In this document: in pieces, positions 57,154 through 64,000 of the stretch
How positions within the stretch are numbered: the stretch's first letter is position 1
How the letters are laid out: the number at the start of each line of letters is the position of its first letter
NCBI RefSeq assembly: GCF_000336635.1
Contig: NZ_AOLY01000035.1
Coordinates: 163,669 to 227,668, forward strand
Direction: 5' to 3'
Length of the DNA: 64,000 nucleotides
Source: Haloarcula japonica DSM 6131
GTDB taxonomy: Archaea; Halobacteriota; Halobacteria; Halobacteriales; Haloarculaceae
The notes under the pieces: generated by a model
The model's input: the letters and a program-made list of their open reading frames with translations, nothing else
Told to the model about the DNA's origin: nothing
Databases searched by the model: none
Made by a program: the position numbers and the translations under genes

Positions 57154-57171
57154 ATTAGAAAGCCGGGATTA

Positions 57172-58047
57172 TCAGTTGATATTCGCTTCGAGCCGGTCTA
57201 TCAGGTCGTCGTTCCCGAGATACAGCGGCGTCCGCTCATGTAGCTCGTCGGGTTCGACCTCTAGCAGCGACTGGTCGCCGTCGGAGGACCGACCGCCGGC
57301 CGATTCGAGGATGTAGGCCATCGGCTGTCCCTCGAACTGAATCCGGAGCTTTCCTTCGGGGCGTGACTCCAGCGCGGGATACGAGAAGATACCGCCGTAA
57401 GTGAGCACCTGATTGATGTCCGCGACCATCGCCCCCCCGTAGCGGAGTTTCAGTTCGTGGCGGACCTCTTCGGCGTAGGATTCGAACTTGTCCGTCCAGG
57501 AATCGACCCCGCCGCCGAATCCGAACACTGTGGGGTCTTCAGGAACCGTCACTTCGTCATCGACGAGCCGCTTGTCACCGTCTTCGAGGATGTACTCGCG
57601 GACGTTGCCGTTCCGAGCGACAACCATCGAGGTGATAGGGCCGTAGATGACGAACCCGGCGGCGAGGAGATTGGTACCGCCAGTCGGCGGCTGCTCGCTG
57701 TAAACGCCGAAAATCGTCCCCATTCCGCTGTTGGGTTCGAGGTTGCTCGATCCATCGAGGGGGTCCATCGCGACGTGGAGGCGACCGTCTGTCGTTTTCA
57801 CGTCCGCGCGTTCTTCGCTGGCGTAGGAGGCGACGCCGTCGATGTCCAGCACCCGCTGCTCGAACAGTTCGTCGGCACGCAGGTCAGCCGCGAGCTGGTC
57901 GTCGCCGGTGGGGTTGACGGAGTTGCTCTGGCCACGGTGGTCGGCGATGGCGCGACGGACGTCCGGCGTCGTCGCGGCGATGGTGTCGATGACTGCCGTG
58001 ACTGTCTGCGCGGCTTCGGTGGTCGAGATATCGAGTGACTTACTCAT
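57172..58047 (-). CDS. fbp: Fructose-1,6-bisphosphatase class 1
   Basis: 291 residues. Metal ligands Glu 78/79 (SEER) and DPLDGSSN at 95-102, then NQVLTYGGIFSYP. Hydrolyses fructose 1,6-bisphosphate in gluconeogenesis. Cytoplasmic. It faces the surface-protein gene convergently. Confidence 0.95.
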   Translation of the reverse strand: MSKSLDISTTEAAQTVTAVIDTIAATTPDVRRAIADHRGQSNSVNPTGDDQLAADLRADELFEQRVLDIDGVASYASEERADVKTTDGRLHVAMDPLDGSSNLEPNSGMGTIFGVYSEQPPTGGTNLLAAGFVIYGPITSMVVARNGNVREYILEDGDKRLVDDEVTVPEDPTVFGFGGGVDSWTDKFESYAEEVRHELKLRYGGAMVADINQVLTYGGIFSYPALESRPEGKLRIQFEGQPMAYILESAGGRSSDGDQSLLEVEPDELHERTPLYLGNDDLIDRLEANIN

Positions 58048-58316
58048 TTGTCAGATGTAGGGGCAGGGACTGGCCATCCGGTGACCAGTCGAATTTTTCT
58101 TCGAGCCTGCTGCCCGCAGGGTTTCTCATCACCAGTTGGTTCTCCGGCACATCATAAGTATCTTTTTGCTGACATTTACTACATTTCGAGTGAATATTCA
58201 GCCGAGGTGCAGTGCTTGCCGCTAAGCCTGTGACTGATTAACTCGGTGGAACTCCGGCCCCGCAATGATTTGATACCGTCGGCAGACTTACACGACCGCC
58301 GGACGAAGGCGCGGGT

Positions 58317-59174
58317 ATGCATCTCGAAACAGTCGACACCGTCGGCGTCGTCGGAGCTGGAACGATGGGCAACGGTATCGCCCAGGTCACAGCGACGGCC
58401 GGTTACGACGTCGTCATGCGTGATGTGTCAGAAGAACTGGTTGCCGCCGGGTTCGAAGAGATCCAGTCGAGTTTCGGGACACTCGTTGCGCGCGACACAG
58501 TAACAGAACAGGAAGTAGAAGCGGCAACAGCCCGCATCACCGGAACCACAGAGATGGACGACCTCGCGGATGCTGACCTCGTTATCGAGGCTGTAACCGA
58601 AGACATGGACATCAAGCAGTCTGTGTTCGGGGACCTCGACGCTGTCTGCGGACCAGACACGGTACTTGCCAGTAACACGAGCACGCTCTCGATTACGACT
58701 ATCGCTAGTGTCACCGAGCGACCCGAACAGGTCCTCGGACTGCACTTCATGAACCCCGTCCCAGTCATGAAAGGCGTCGAACTCGTCGTCGGCGAGAAAA
58801 CCAGTGACGAGACAGTGACGCTGGGCCGTGAGTTCGCCCACGACATCGGCAAGGAGACCTGGGAGGCCGACGACAAGCCCGGCTTCGTCGTGAACCGCGT
58901 GCTGATGCCCTGGATCAACGAGGGCGTTCGTGCGTACGACGAGGGTGTCGCCGACAAGGCCGACATCGACCGCGGGCTGACGCTCGGGACCAACGTCCCC
59001 ATGGGACCGCTCGAACTAGCCGACCACATCGGCCTCGACGTGGTCCTTGATGCCTCTGAAACGCTGTATGAGGAGTTGGGTGACCGCTACAAGCCTGCAT
59101 ACCTGCTCAAACGCAAGGTTGCAGCCGGCGATCTCGGCAAAAAGTCCGGTAAGGGCTTCTACAATTACGATTGA
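58317..59174 (+). CDS. 3-hydroxyacyl-CoA dehydrogenase family protein
   Basis: 285 residues. NAD Rossmann VGAGTMG at 12-18, NTSTLSIT, HFMNPVPVMKGVEL with the catalytic His, and DKPGFVVNRVLMPWINEG. It oxidises (S)-3-hydroxyacyl-CoA, perhaps 3-hydroxybutyryl-CoA. Just 105 bases upstream of an acyl-CoA dehydrogenase. Confidence 0.92.
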   Translation: MHLETVDTVGVVGAGTMGNGIAQVTATAGYDVVMRDVSEELVAAGFEEIQSSFGTLVARDTVTEQEVEAATARITGTTEMDDLADADLVIEAVTEDMDIKQSVFGDLDAVCGPDTVLASNTSTLSITTIASVTERPEQVLGLHFMNPVPVMKGVELVVGEKTSDETVTLGREFAHDIGKETWEADDKPGFVVNRVLMPWINEGVRAYDEGVADKADIDRGLTLGTNVPMGPLELADHIGLDVVLDASETLYEELGDRYKPAYLLKRKVAAGDLGKKSGKGFYNYD

Positions 59175-59279
59175 CTGACCGTCGGTGACAAACGCCGACA
59201 GGAGCAGTCTGAGTACGATACCCGGCAACGGGCCGCGCGTTGGCCAACAGTAAAGACCCAACCAGCGTTAGAATCTGTC

Positions 59280-60428
59280 ATGGACTTTAGCCCCACACAG
59301 GAACAACGCCAGATACAGGACATGGTCGCGGACTTCGTCGACGACGAGGTCAAGCCGCGGGCGGCGGAGATCGACGAAGCCGACGAGTTCCCGTGGGACC
59401 TCGTTGACGAGATGGCCGACCTCGGTCTGATGGGAATGCCGATTCCGGAGGAGTACGGCGGGGCCGAACTGGACTACCACAGCTACGCCATGGCCCTCGA
59501 AGAGATTTCGCGGGGAAGCGGCGGACTCGGCACAATCGTCGCCGCGCACATCTCGCTGGCCTGCAATATGATCTACGAGTTCGGCGACGATGCGCAGAAA
59601 GAGACCTACCTCACGCCGCTGGCCGAGGGCGAGGAGATCGGTGCGTTCGCCCTCTCCGAAGCGGGCGCGGGCAGTGACGTGCCGGCGATGGACACCACCG
59701 CCGAACCGGTCGACGGCGGTGACGCCTATCTGGTCAACGGCGGCAAGCTCTGGATTTCCAACGGGTCCGTCGCCGATACTGTCGTTCTGTTCGCCAAAAC
59801 CGACCCCGAGGCCGGCAACAAGGGGATCTCGTCGTTCGTCGTCCGCCCGGAAGAGGACGACGGCTTCATCGTCGAAGGGACCGAGCACAAACTGGGCGAC
59901 AAAGGCTGTCCGACCGCCGAACTGCGGTTCGACGATATGCGCATCCCTGCCGACCGTATGCTCGGTGAGGAGGGCCGTGGGTTCGTCCACGCACTCAAGA
60001 CACTCAACGGCGGACGAATCACTATCGCGGCCCGCGGTGTCGGCATCGCCCAGGCCGCGCTTGACGAGGCACTGAAATACGCCCAGGACCGCGAGCAGTT
60101 CGACCAGCCGATCAGCGATTTCCAGGCCATCCAGCACAAGCTCGCCGACATGGACATGAAGACGCAGGCGGCCCGCCTACTGATGCACCAGGCTGCCGAT
60201 AAGAAGATGGATGGCGAGTCCTTCGTCAAGGAGGCCGCCCAGGCCAAGCTCTACGCCTCCGAGGTGTCCCGGGAAGTGGCGAACGAGGGCATCCAGATTC
60301 ACGGCGGCTACGGCTACACGAAGGACTTCCCGGTCGAGCGGTTCTACCGCGACGCCAAACTCAACGAGATCTACGAGGGGACCAGTGAGGTCCTCCGCAA
60401 CACAATTGCCAGCGAGCTTCTCGATTAG
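59280..60428 (+). CDS. Acyl-CoA dehydrogenase
   Basis: 382-residue flavoprotein of beta-oxidation. [12 protein letters not shown] and WISNGSVAD segments bind FAD, and [11 protein letters not shown] near 361-371 carries the catalytic Glu as in short-chain dehydrogenases. The tail overlaps the next gene by 4 bases on the opposite strand. It needs an ETF, not seen here. Confidence 0.94.
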   Translation: MDFSPTQEQRQIQDMVADFVDDEVKPRAAEIDEADEFPWDLVDEMADLGLMGMPIPEEYGGAELDYHSYAMALEEISRGSGGLGTIVAAHISLACNMIYEFGDDAQKETYLTPLAEGEEIGAFALSEAGAGSDVPAMDTTAEPVDGGDAYLVNGGKLWISNGSVADTVVLFAKTDPEAGNKGISSFVVRPEEDDGFIVEGTEHKLGDKGCPTAELRFDDMRIPADRMLGEEGRGFVHALKTLNGGRITIAARGVGIAQAALDEALKYAQDREQFDQPISDFQAIQHKLADMDMKTQAARLLMHQAADKKMDGESFVKEAAQAKLYASEVSREVANEGIQIHGGYGYTKDFPVERFYRDAKLNEIYEGTSEVLRNTIASELLD

Positions 60429-60679
60429 GGAAACGAGAGGAGCCCTTCGACGACGACCGCACGCGTGAAATAGAACGATTTTCCGTCCGCGCGGTAGCGG
60501 TTCGCGCTGATGGTTCCCAGCGCAAGGAGTACCGCCACGCCGACGGTCCCGGCGAGCATCCCGACGACTGTTGACGGGTGGACAACTGTGCGTGCGAACA
60601 CGTACGTCGCGACGCTGGCGAGCGCTGCAAACGGGAGGGCGTCCAGACCTGCCAGGAGGAGTGAGCGGGACAGGGACAT
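60425..60679 (-). CDS. Small membrane protein
   Basis: 84 residues with two hydrophobic segments at about 7-29 and 38-58, then [16 protein letters not shown]. It overlaps the acyl-CoA dehydrogenase end by 4 bases. Family not recognised. Confidence 0.6.
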   Translation of the reverse strand: MSLSRSLLLAGLDALPFAALASVATYVFARTVVHPSTVVGMLAGTVGVAVLLALGTISANRYRADGKSFYFTRAVVVEGLLSFP

Positions 60680-60765
60680 ACCTGTGTTCTGTGGGAGCGC
60701 TCACAAAAAGGATATCCCATCAGTAGCGGCCGACGAAATTCGGCAGGGGCCGGTAGTCGATGGCA

Positions 60766-61056
60766 TCACCCTTCCTCGCCGAGCGCCTCCCGCATCCATT
60801 CGAACTGCTCTCGAAGCCGCCGGTCGCCGGCCTCGGTCAGCGAGTACTTGTCGGCGATGCCGTCCTCGCGGTGGGCGACGAACCCGGCCGATTCCAGCGC
60901 GTCGAGTGCCCCGTAGAAGCTCTTCGGTTCGATTCGGGTGTCGTAGCGGCGTTCGAGCCGCGTCTTCAGCCGCTGGCCGGAGAGTTCGCCGTCCTCAGCG
61001 GCGGCCAGCAGGACGCACATGTCGCGCCGGCGGCCGCTCTGAAGCCACTTCGCCAT
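60766..61056 (-). CDS. PadR family transcriptional regulator
   Basis: 96-residue winged helix with the PadR signature: RDMCVLLAAAEDGELSG, KSFYGALDALESAGFV and KYSLTEAGDRRL. Lacks a long C-terminal dimer domain. Targets unknown; it diverges from the DUF7111-like gene. Confidence 0.82.
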   Translation of the reverse strand: MAKWLQSGRRRDMCVLLAAAEDGELSGQRLKTRLERRYDTRIEPKSFYGALDALESAGFVAHREDGIADKYSLTEAGDRRLREQFEWMREALGEEG

Positions 61057-61143
61057 GGGTGTCCGGTCACAGCCGCCGGGTTTCGCGTTTGCGGTTCCGA
61101 CTGGACCGCCAGGTTCGCATACCCCCGCTCCCTAGAGCCGCCG

Positions 61144-61431
61144 ATGACCGACTCCGAACTCCCCGTCGAGGCCGCTGCCGACGGTATCACGGCGACCTAT
61201 CGCGAGACCGAAGACGAGCGACTGCTGACTTTCGCGAGCGACAGCGGGACGGCTGCAATCGCCCAGAACATCGAGGGCTATGCGATGTTGAAGGTCCGAC
61301 CGACCGCCGACGGCGACGAACTGGAGCGGTACTACGGGTTCGACATGGCGCTCGACCACGCGGCGGAACTGCTGGGCCGGTCACCCCACGACCTCCCTGT
61401 CCCGGAGGCCGCCGCCGACATGGGAATGTAG
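61144..61431 (+). CDS. Small acidic protein (DUF7111-like)
   Basis: 95 residues, acidic, no membrane span or signal, with YRETEDERLLTFASDSG and YYGFDMALDHAAELLG. Haloarchaeal family as I recall; function unknown. Confidence 0.7.
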   Translation: MTDSELPVEAAADGITATYRETEDERLLTFASDSGTAAIAQNIEGYAMLKVRPTADGDELERYYGFDMALDHAAELLGRSPHDLPVPEAAADMGM

Positions 61432-61507
61432 CGCTCATACGCTTGTTATCACGGCTCTAACGCTTCTGGCCCGTAGCTGCGCGCAGTTGGTATGTATCTC
61501 GCAAAAG

Positions 61508-61615
61508 TATGTATGGATAGTTATTTGTTCTCTATCCATCCGCTCTACTGCTATCGGTTCATATCAGTGAAGAAAACAGACACATGCGGTGATATTATAA
61601 ACTGGTTTTAAAATA
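61508..61615 (+). promoter_or_regulatory. phoX-like gene promoter region with palindrome
   Basis: Inverted repeat ATGGATAG (61513-61520) and CTATCCAT (61532-61539), arms 8 bases, loop 11. GTATGTAT occurs at 61490 and 61508. Two TATA candidates, TATTATAA (61593-61600) and TTTTAAAATA (61606-61615); the second is 26 bases from the ATG. Confidence 0.5.
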
Positions 61616-61635
61616 CCCATCCCCTGAATACTCGC

Positions 61636-63974
61636 ATGGTCGACTTTACCCGACGACAAGTGCTTTCACAGTCGGTGGCTGCTGCCCTTGGGGCCAGCGT
61701 CATCGGCGTGGCGAGTGGCGAAGAGGTTGAGGAATCTGACACGGACGGTGCACCGAGCGTCAAAGGGTCGCTCAAACGCTTCTCCACGACGGCTTTCGGG
61801 GCCGAGGTGACAGGGCCGTTCGTCTTCGAGGACGGATCGCTGCTGTACAGCCTCCAGCATCCCGAAGGGGAGAACCCCGAACCGTTCGGTCGGGCCGCGG
61901 TGGGCTATTTCAGCGGCTTCCAGTTCACGTTCGACGGGAGCAACGACGACTTCCAAGAGGTCAGTGTGCCGGACACCGAAGAGAAACAGCGCCAGGTCCG
62001 GTCCACGGCTGGCGACTACGAGATCCTCGTTCAGGGCCGCGAACCGATCAATGGCGGTGAGGAGCGCCTCGGCGTGGTCCAGACGCCCGACGGTACTGAC
62101 ATCACCCCCGATAACTTCCCCGGTGCTAAGGGCGGGGTCGGTGCGGGGCCGGACTGCAACCAGTTCGTCCCGACGGACGAGGACGGCACCGAGGGCTACC
62201 TGTTCACCAACTGGGAGAACGTCCCCGGCAACATTTCCCGCGTGCCACTGAGTCAGGACGAGAACGGCGAGTGGAGCGCCGATCCGGACGCGGCGATGAA
62301 CGTCGTCAACACGGAGGCGTTCCGCGAACTCGGTGGAACACGAACCAACTGCTACGGCGATCTGAGCCCGTGGAACACGATGATATCCGCCGAAGAGAAC
62401 TACGCCCACGCGCGGCTCCATCTGCGGGCGACGGTGGGCGACATCATAGAATCCGGGACCGGCGAAGGACTGCTCGGCGGCTGCCAGTTCTGGAACCGAC
62501 CGAATCCGCCCGGTATCGTCGATGCGATCAACACCTACGCCGAGGACGGCGACATCAGCGAAGCGTGGACGCCACAGGGAGCCTGGTCGCAGGTTGGCAA
62601 TGAAGGACTCGCGTACTACCTCGGTGCGGAGACGTCCGACCTGAGCGACAGCGGGAACACCACGAGACCCATCGCCGACGTCTATCCCAATCCCTACCGC
62701 TTTGGCTACTTCGTCGACATCCGCCAGCCGGCGGCCGAGATGCCCCAGCCGATCAAGTACTGGGTGATGGGACGGGCCGCCTGGGAAGCCCCGGACATCC
62801 AGGGCGACCGCAAGACCGTCTACATGTGCTCGGACGGCGACAGCAAGGGCATCTACAAGTTCGTCGCCGACGAAGCGATAGACAGCTACGACGACACCGA
62901 CGACATCGCCGGGACGTTGTACGCCCCGAAGATCACGAACGACGCGGCCAGCGCTGCCGAGTCGGACAGCCGCAACTCCCCCGCACAGACCCCGCTGGAA
63001 GTCGAGTGGCTCGAACTCGGCCACGCCACCAACAGCGAGGTCAGGTCGTGGATCGCCGAGTACGACGGCGTCACGCAGGCCGACTACCTCAGCACCCACG
63101 CCGACTGGGCGGAAGGCGACGAAGTGACAGACGAGGTTCTCAAGCAGGCCGACCTGTCCGTCATCGAGAACGGGAACCGGAACTACATCACGAACGAGGA
63201 AATCGTCGAGTGGGCCGAACAGTACGAGGCCAACGGTCCCGACGGCGTCGACGAGGAACTCCGTCGCGTTCCATTCCTCGAAACCCGCGCCGCGGCCAAG
63301 GAAATCGGCGCGTCCATCGAGTTCAACAAGGCTGAGGGCGTTGACACCGTCGATAACTCTCAGCCCGGCGACTTCATCTACTTCGGTATCTCGGAGTTCA
63401 ACGACGCACTCGCGGACGACAGCGGTGACATCCAGATGGACCGCGTCGACGGCGGCGTCGTCTATCGCGGCGTGCTGGAATCGGACTATAACGTCTCGAC
63501 GCTCGAACCAGTCATCACCGGCCCCGACTTCACCGACTCGCCGGAGGACGCAAACGATGCGCTCCGGAATATCGACAACGTCTACACGATGCGCGACGGC
63601 CGCGTGCTCTGCTGTGAGGACGGCTTCGGTGGCCCCGCGCGCTCGTACCCGAACGACGGGCTCTATGTCTACCAACCCAACGTCGTCGTCAGCGCGAACT
63701 CCGCCGCCGTCGGCAGCGGGTCGACGGGTACCGTCCCGCTGACCGCCTCGTCGCTCCCCGCTGGCTTTTCCGGTGCCCGGCTCACCGTCACCGTCTCGAA
63801 CCCCGACATCGCGTCGATCACGGGCGTCTCCTTCCCCGACTCGCTGGGCCTCACTGAGAGTTCCATCAGCGACGACGGCTCGTCGGCGACAATCCGTGTT
63901 GCCGACGTCGACACCAACGTCCAATCCGGCGCGATGGACGTGTCACTCGCAACGCTCGACGTCCGCGCCAACGG
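61636..63974 (+). CDS. PhoX-like alkaline phosphatase (DUF839), 3' truncated
   Basis: Tat-exported protein, at least 779 residues. N-terminus VDFTRRQVLSQS has the RR signal. The catalytic DUF839 region includes the PhoX-like NCYGDLSPWNTMISAEEN at about 237-254, the Cys-containing site for iron/calcium binding, and MCSDGDSKG later. From about 680 a beta-rich cohesin-like domain begins (SANSAAVGSGSTG). The contig end cuts it at 63974, after which the reading frame runs into adapter. A phosphatase role under phosphate limitation is likely. A long minus-strand ORF over it is a shadow. Confidence 0.85.
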
Positions 63975-64000
63975 CTGTCTCTTATACACATCTCTGAGCG
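63975..64000 (+). other. Nextera transposon adapter (contamination)
   Basis: The first 19 bases read ctgtctcttatacacatct, the Tn5 mosaic end. The next seven, ctgagcg, match the reverse complement of an early Nextera adapter rather than the current i5/i7 form. This is library-derived and not genomic; the translation past 63974 is an artefact. Confidence 0.95.

Noticed and set aside
61666..63924. 752-residue minus-strand open frame
   Set aside because: Exactly antisense to the phoX-like gene, in high-GC DNA where third-position bias opens the opposite frame. The plus-strand protein has a Tat signal and family motifs; the minus-strand one has none.

Overview
The window is 64 kb of high-GC DNA from a haloarchaeon (class Halobacteria), most likely a Haloarcula-type organism. 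The evidence is proteins rich in Asp and Glu, TATA boxes about 26-30 bp before start codons (leaderless transcripts), typical haloarchaeal genes (Lsm next to eL37, HalOD1, UPF0058, several haloarchaea-restricted small proteins, CdcH/Cdc48 paralogs), a Tat lipoprotein and menaquinone genes. The genus is inference. The sequence is the end of a draft contig: its last 26 bases match a Nextera transposon adapter and cut a PhoX-like gene.

Layout. 1-9.2 kb: menaquinone locus in three pieces, menC-menE (+), menB (-) and menF-menD (-), with an NRDE/TANGO2-like protein, a winged-helix protein, a small membrane protein and a membrane J-domain protein between them. 9.4-13.9 kb: ribbon-helix-helix protein, UPF0058 protein, winged-helix regulator, enoyl-CoA hydratase, CPD photolyase and superoxide dismutase. 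14.0-19.5 kb: branched-chain amino acid-type ABC transporter, with livK on + facing livHMGF on -. The binding protein is circularly permuted, and livH has a pair of phased palindromes upstream. 19.7-28.9 kb: membrane-anchored winged-helix protein, tRNA-Glu(CTC), CinA-like protein, a 38-residue membrane microprotein, NAD kinase-like protein, PhoU-like regulator, HalOD1 protein, a WHy/LEA14-like protein broken by a frameshift in a homopolymer, small proteins, SRPBCC protein plus nitrilase, and a DUF4349 lipoprotein.

29.2-48.4 kb: first Cdc48 ATPase diverging from a small zinc-finger protein, an alkaline phosphatase superfamily protein, a HEVTH metalloprotease, an M42 peptidase, lsm-rpl37e-purF, GNAT, DUF420, an unusual histidine kinase, an HTH-less TrmB-like protein, the second Cdc48 coupled to an Hsp20-like gene, an alpha/beta hydrolase, archaetidylserine synthase, a membrane hydrolase and a DoxX-type pair with clear Shine-Dalgarno sites. 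48.5-64 kb: RtcB RNA ligase with a structured leader, UspA, an orphan RIO-like kinase, a DMT transporter, SRPBCC, glutamate dehydrogenase, a PGF-pre-PGF surface protein, fructose-1,6-bisphosphatase, 3-hydroxyacyl-CoA and acyl-CoA dehydrogenases, a PadR regulator and the truncated phoX-like gene.

No CRISPR array, insertion sequence, integrase, prophage or conventional defence island is visible; this looks like core chromosome. The most unusual item is the circularly permuted solute-binding protein. Other leads are the phased operator pair at livH, the rtcB leader hairpin, the palindromes before phoU and phoX, and the homopolymer frameshift.
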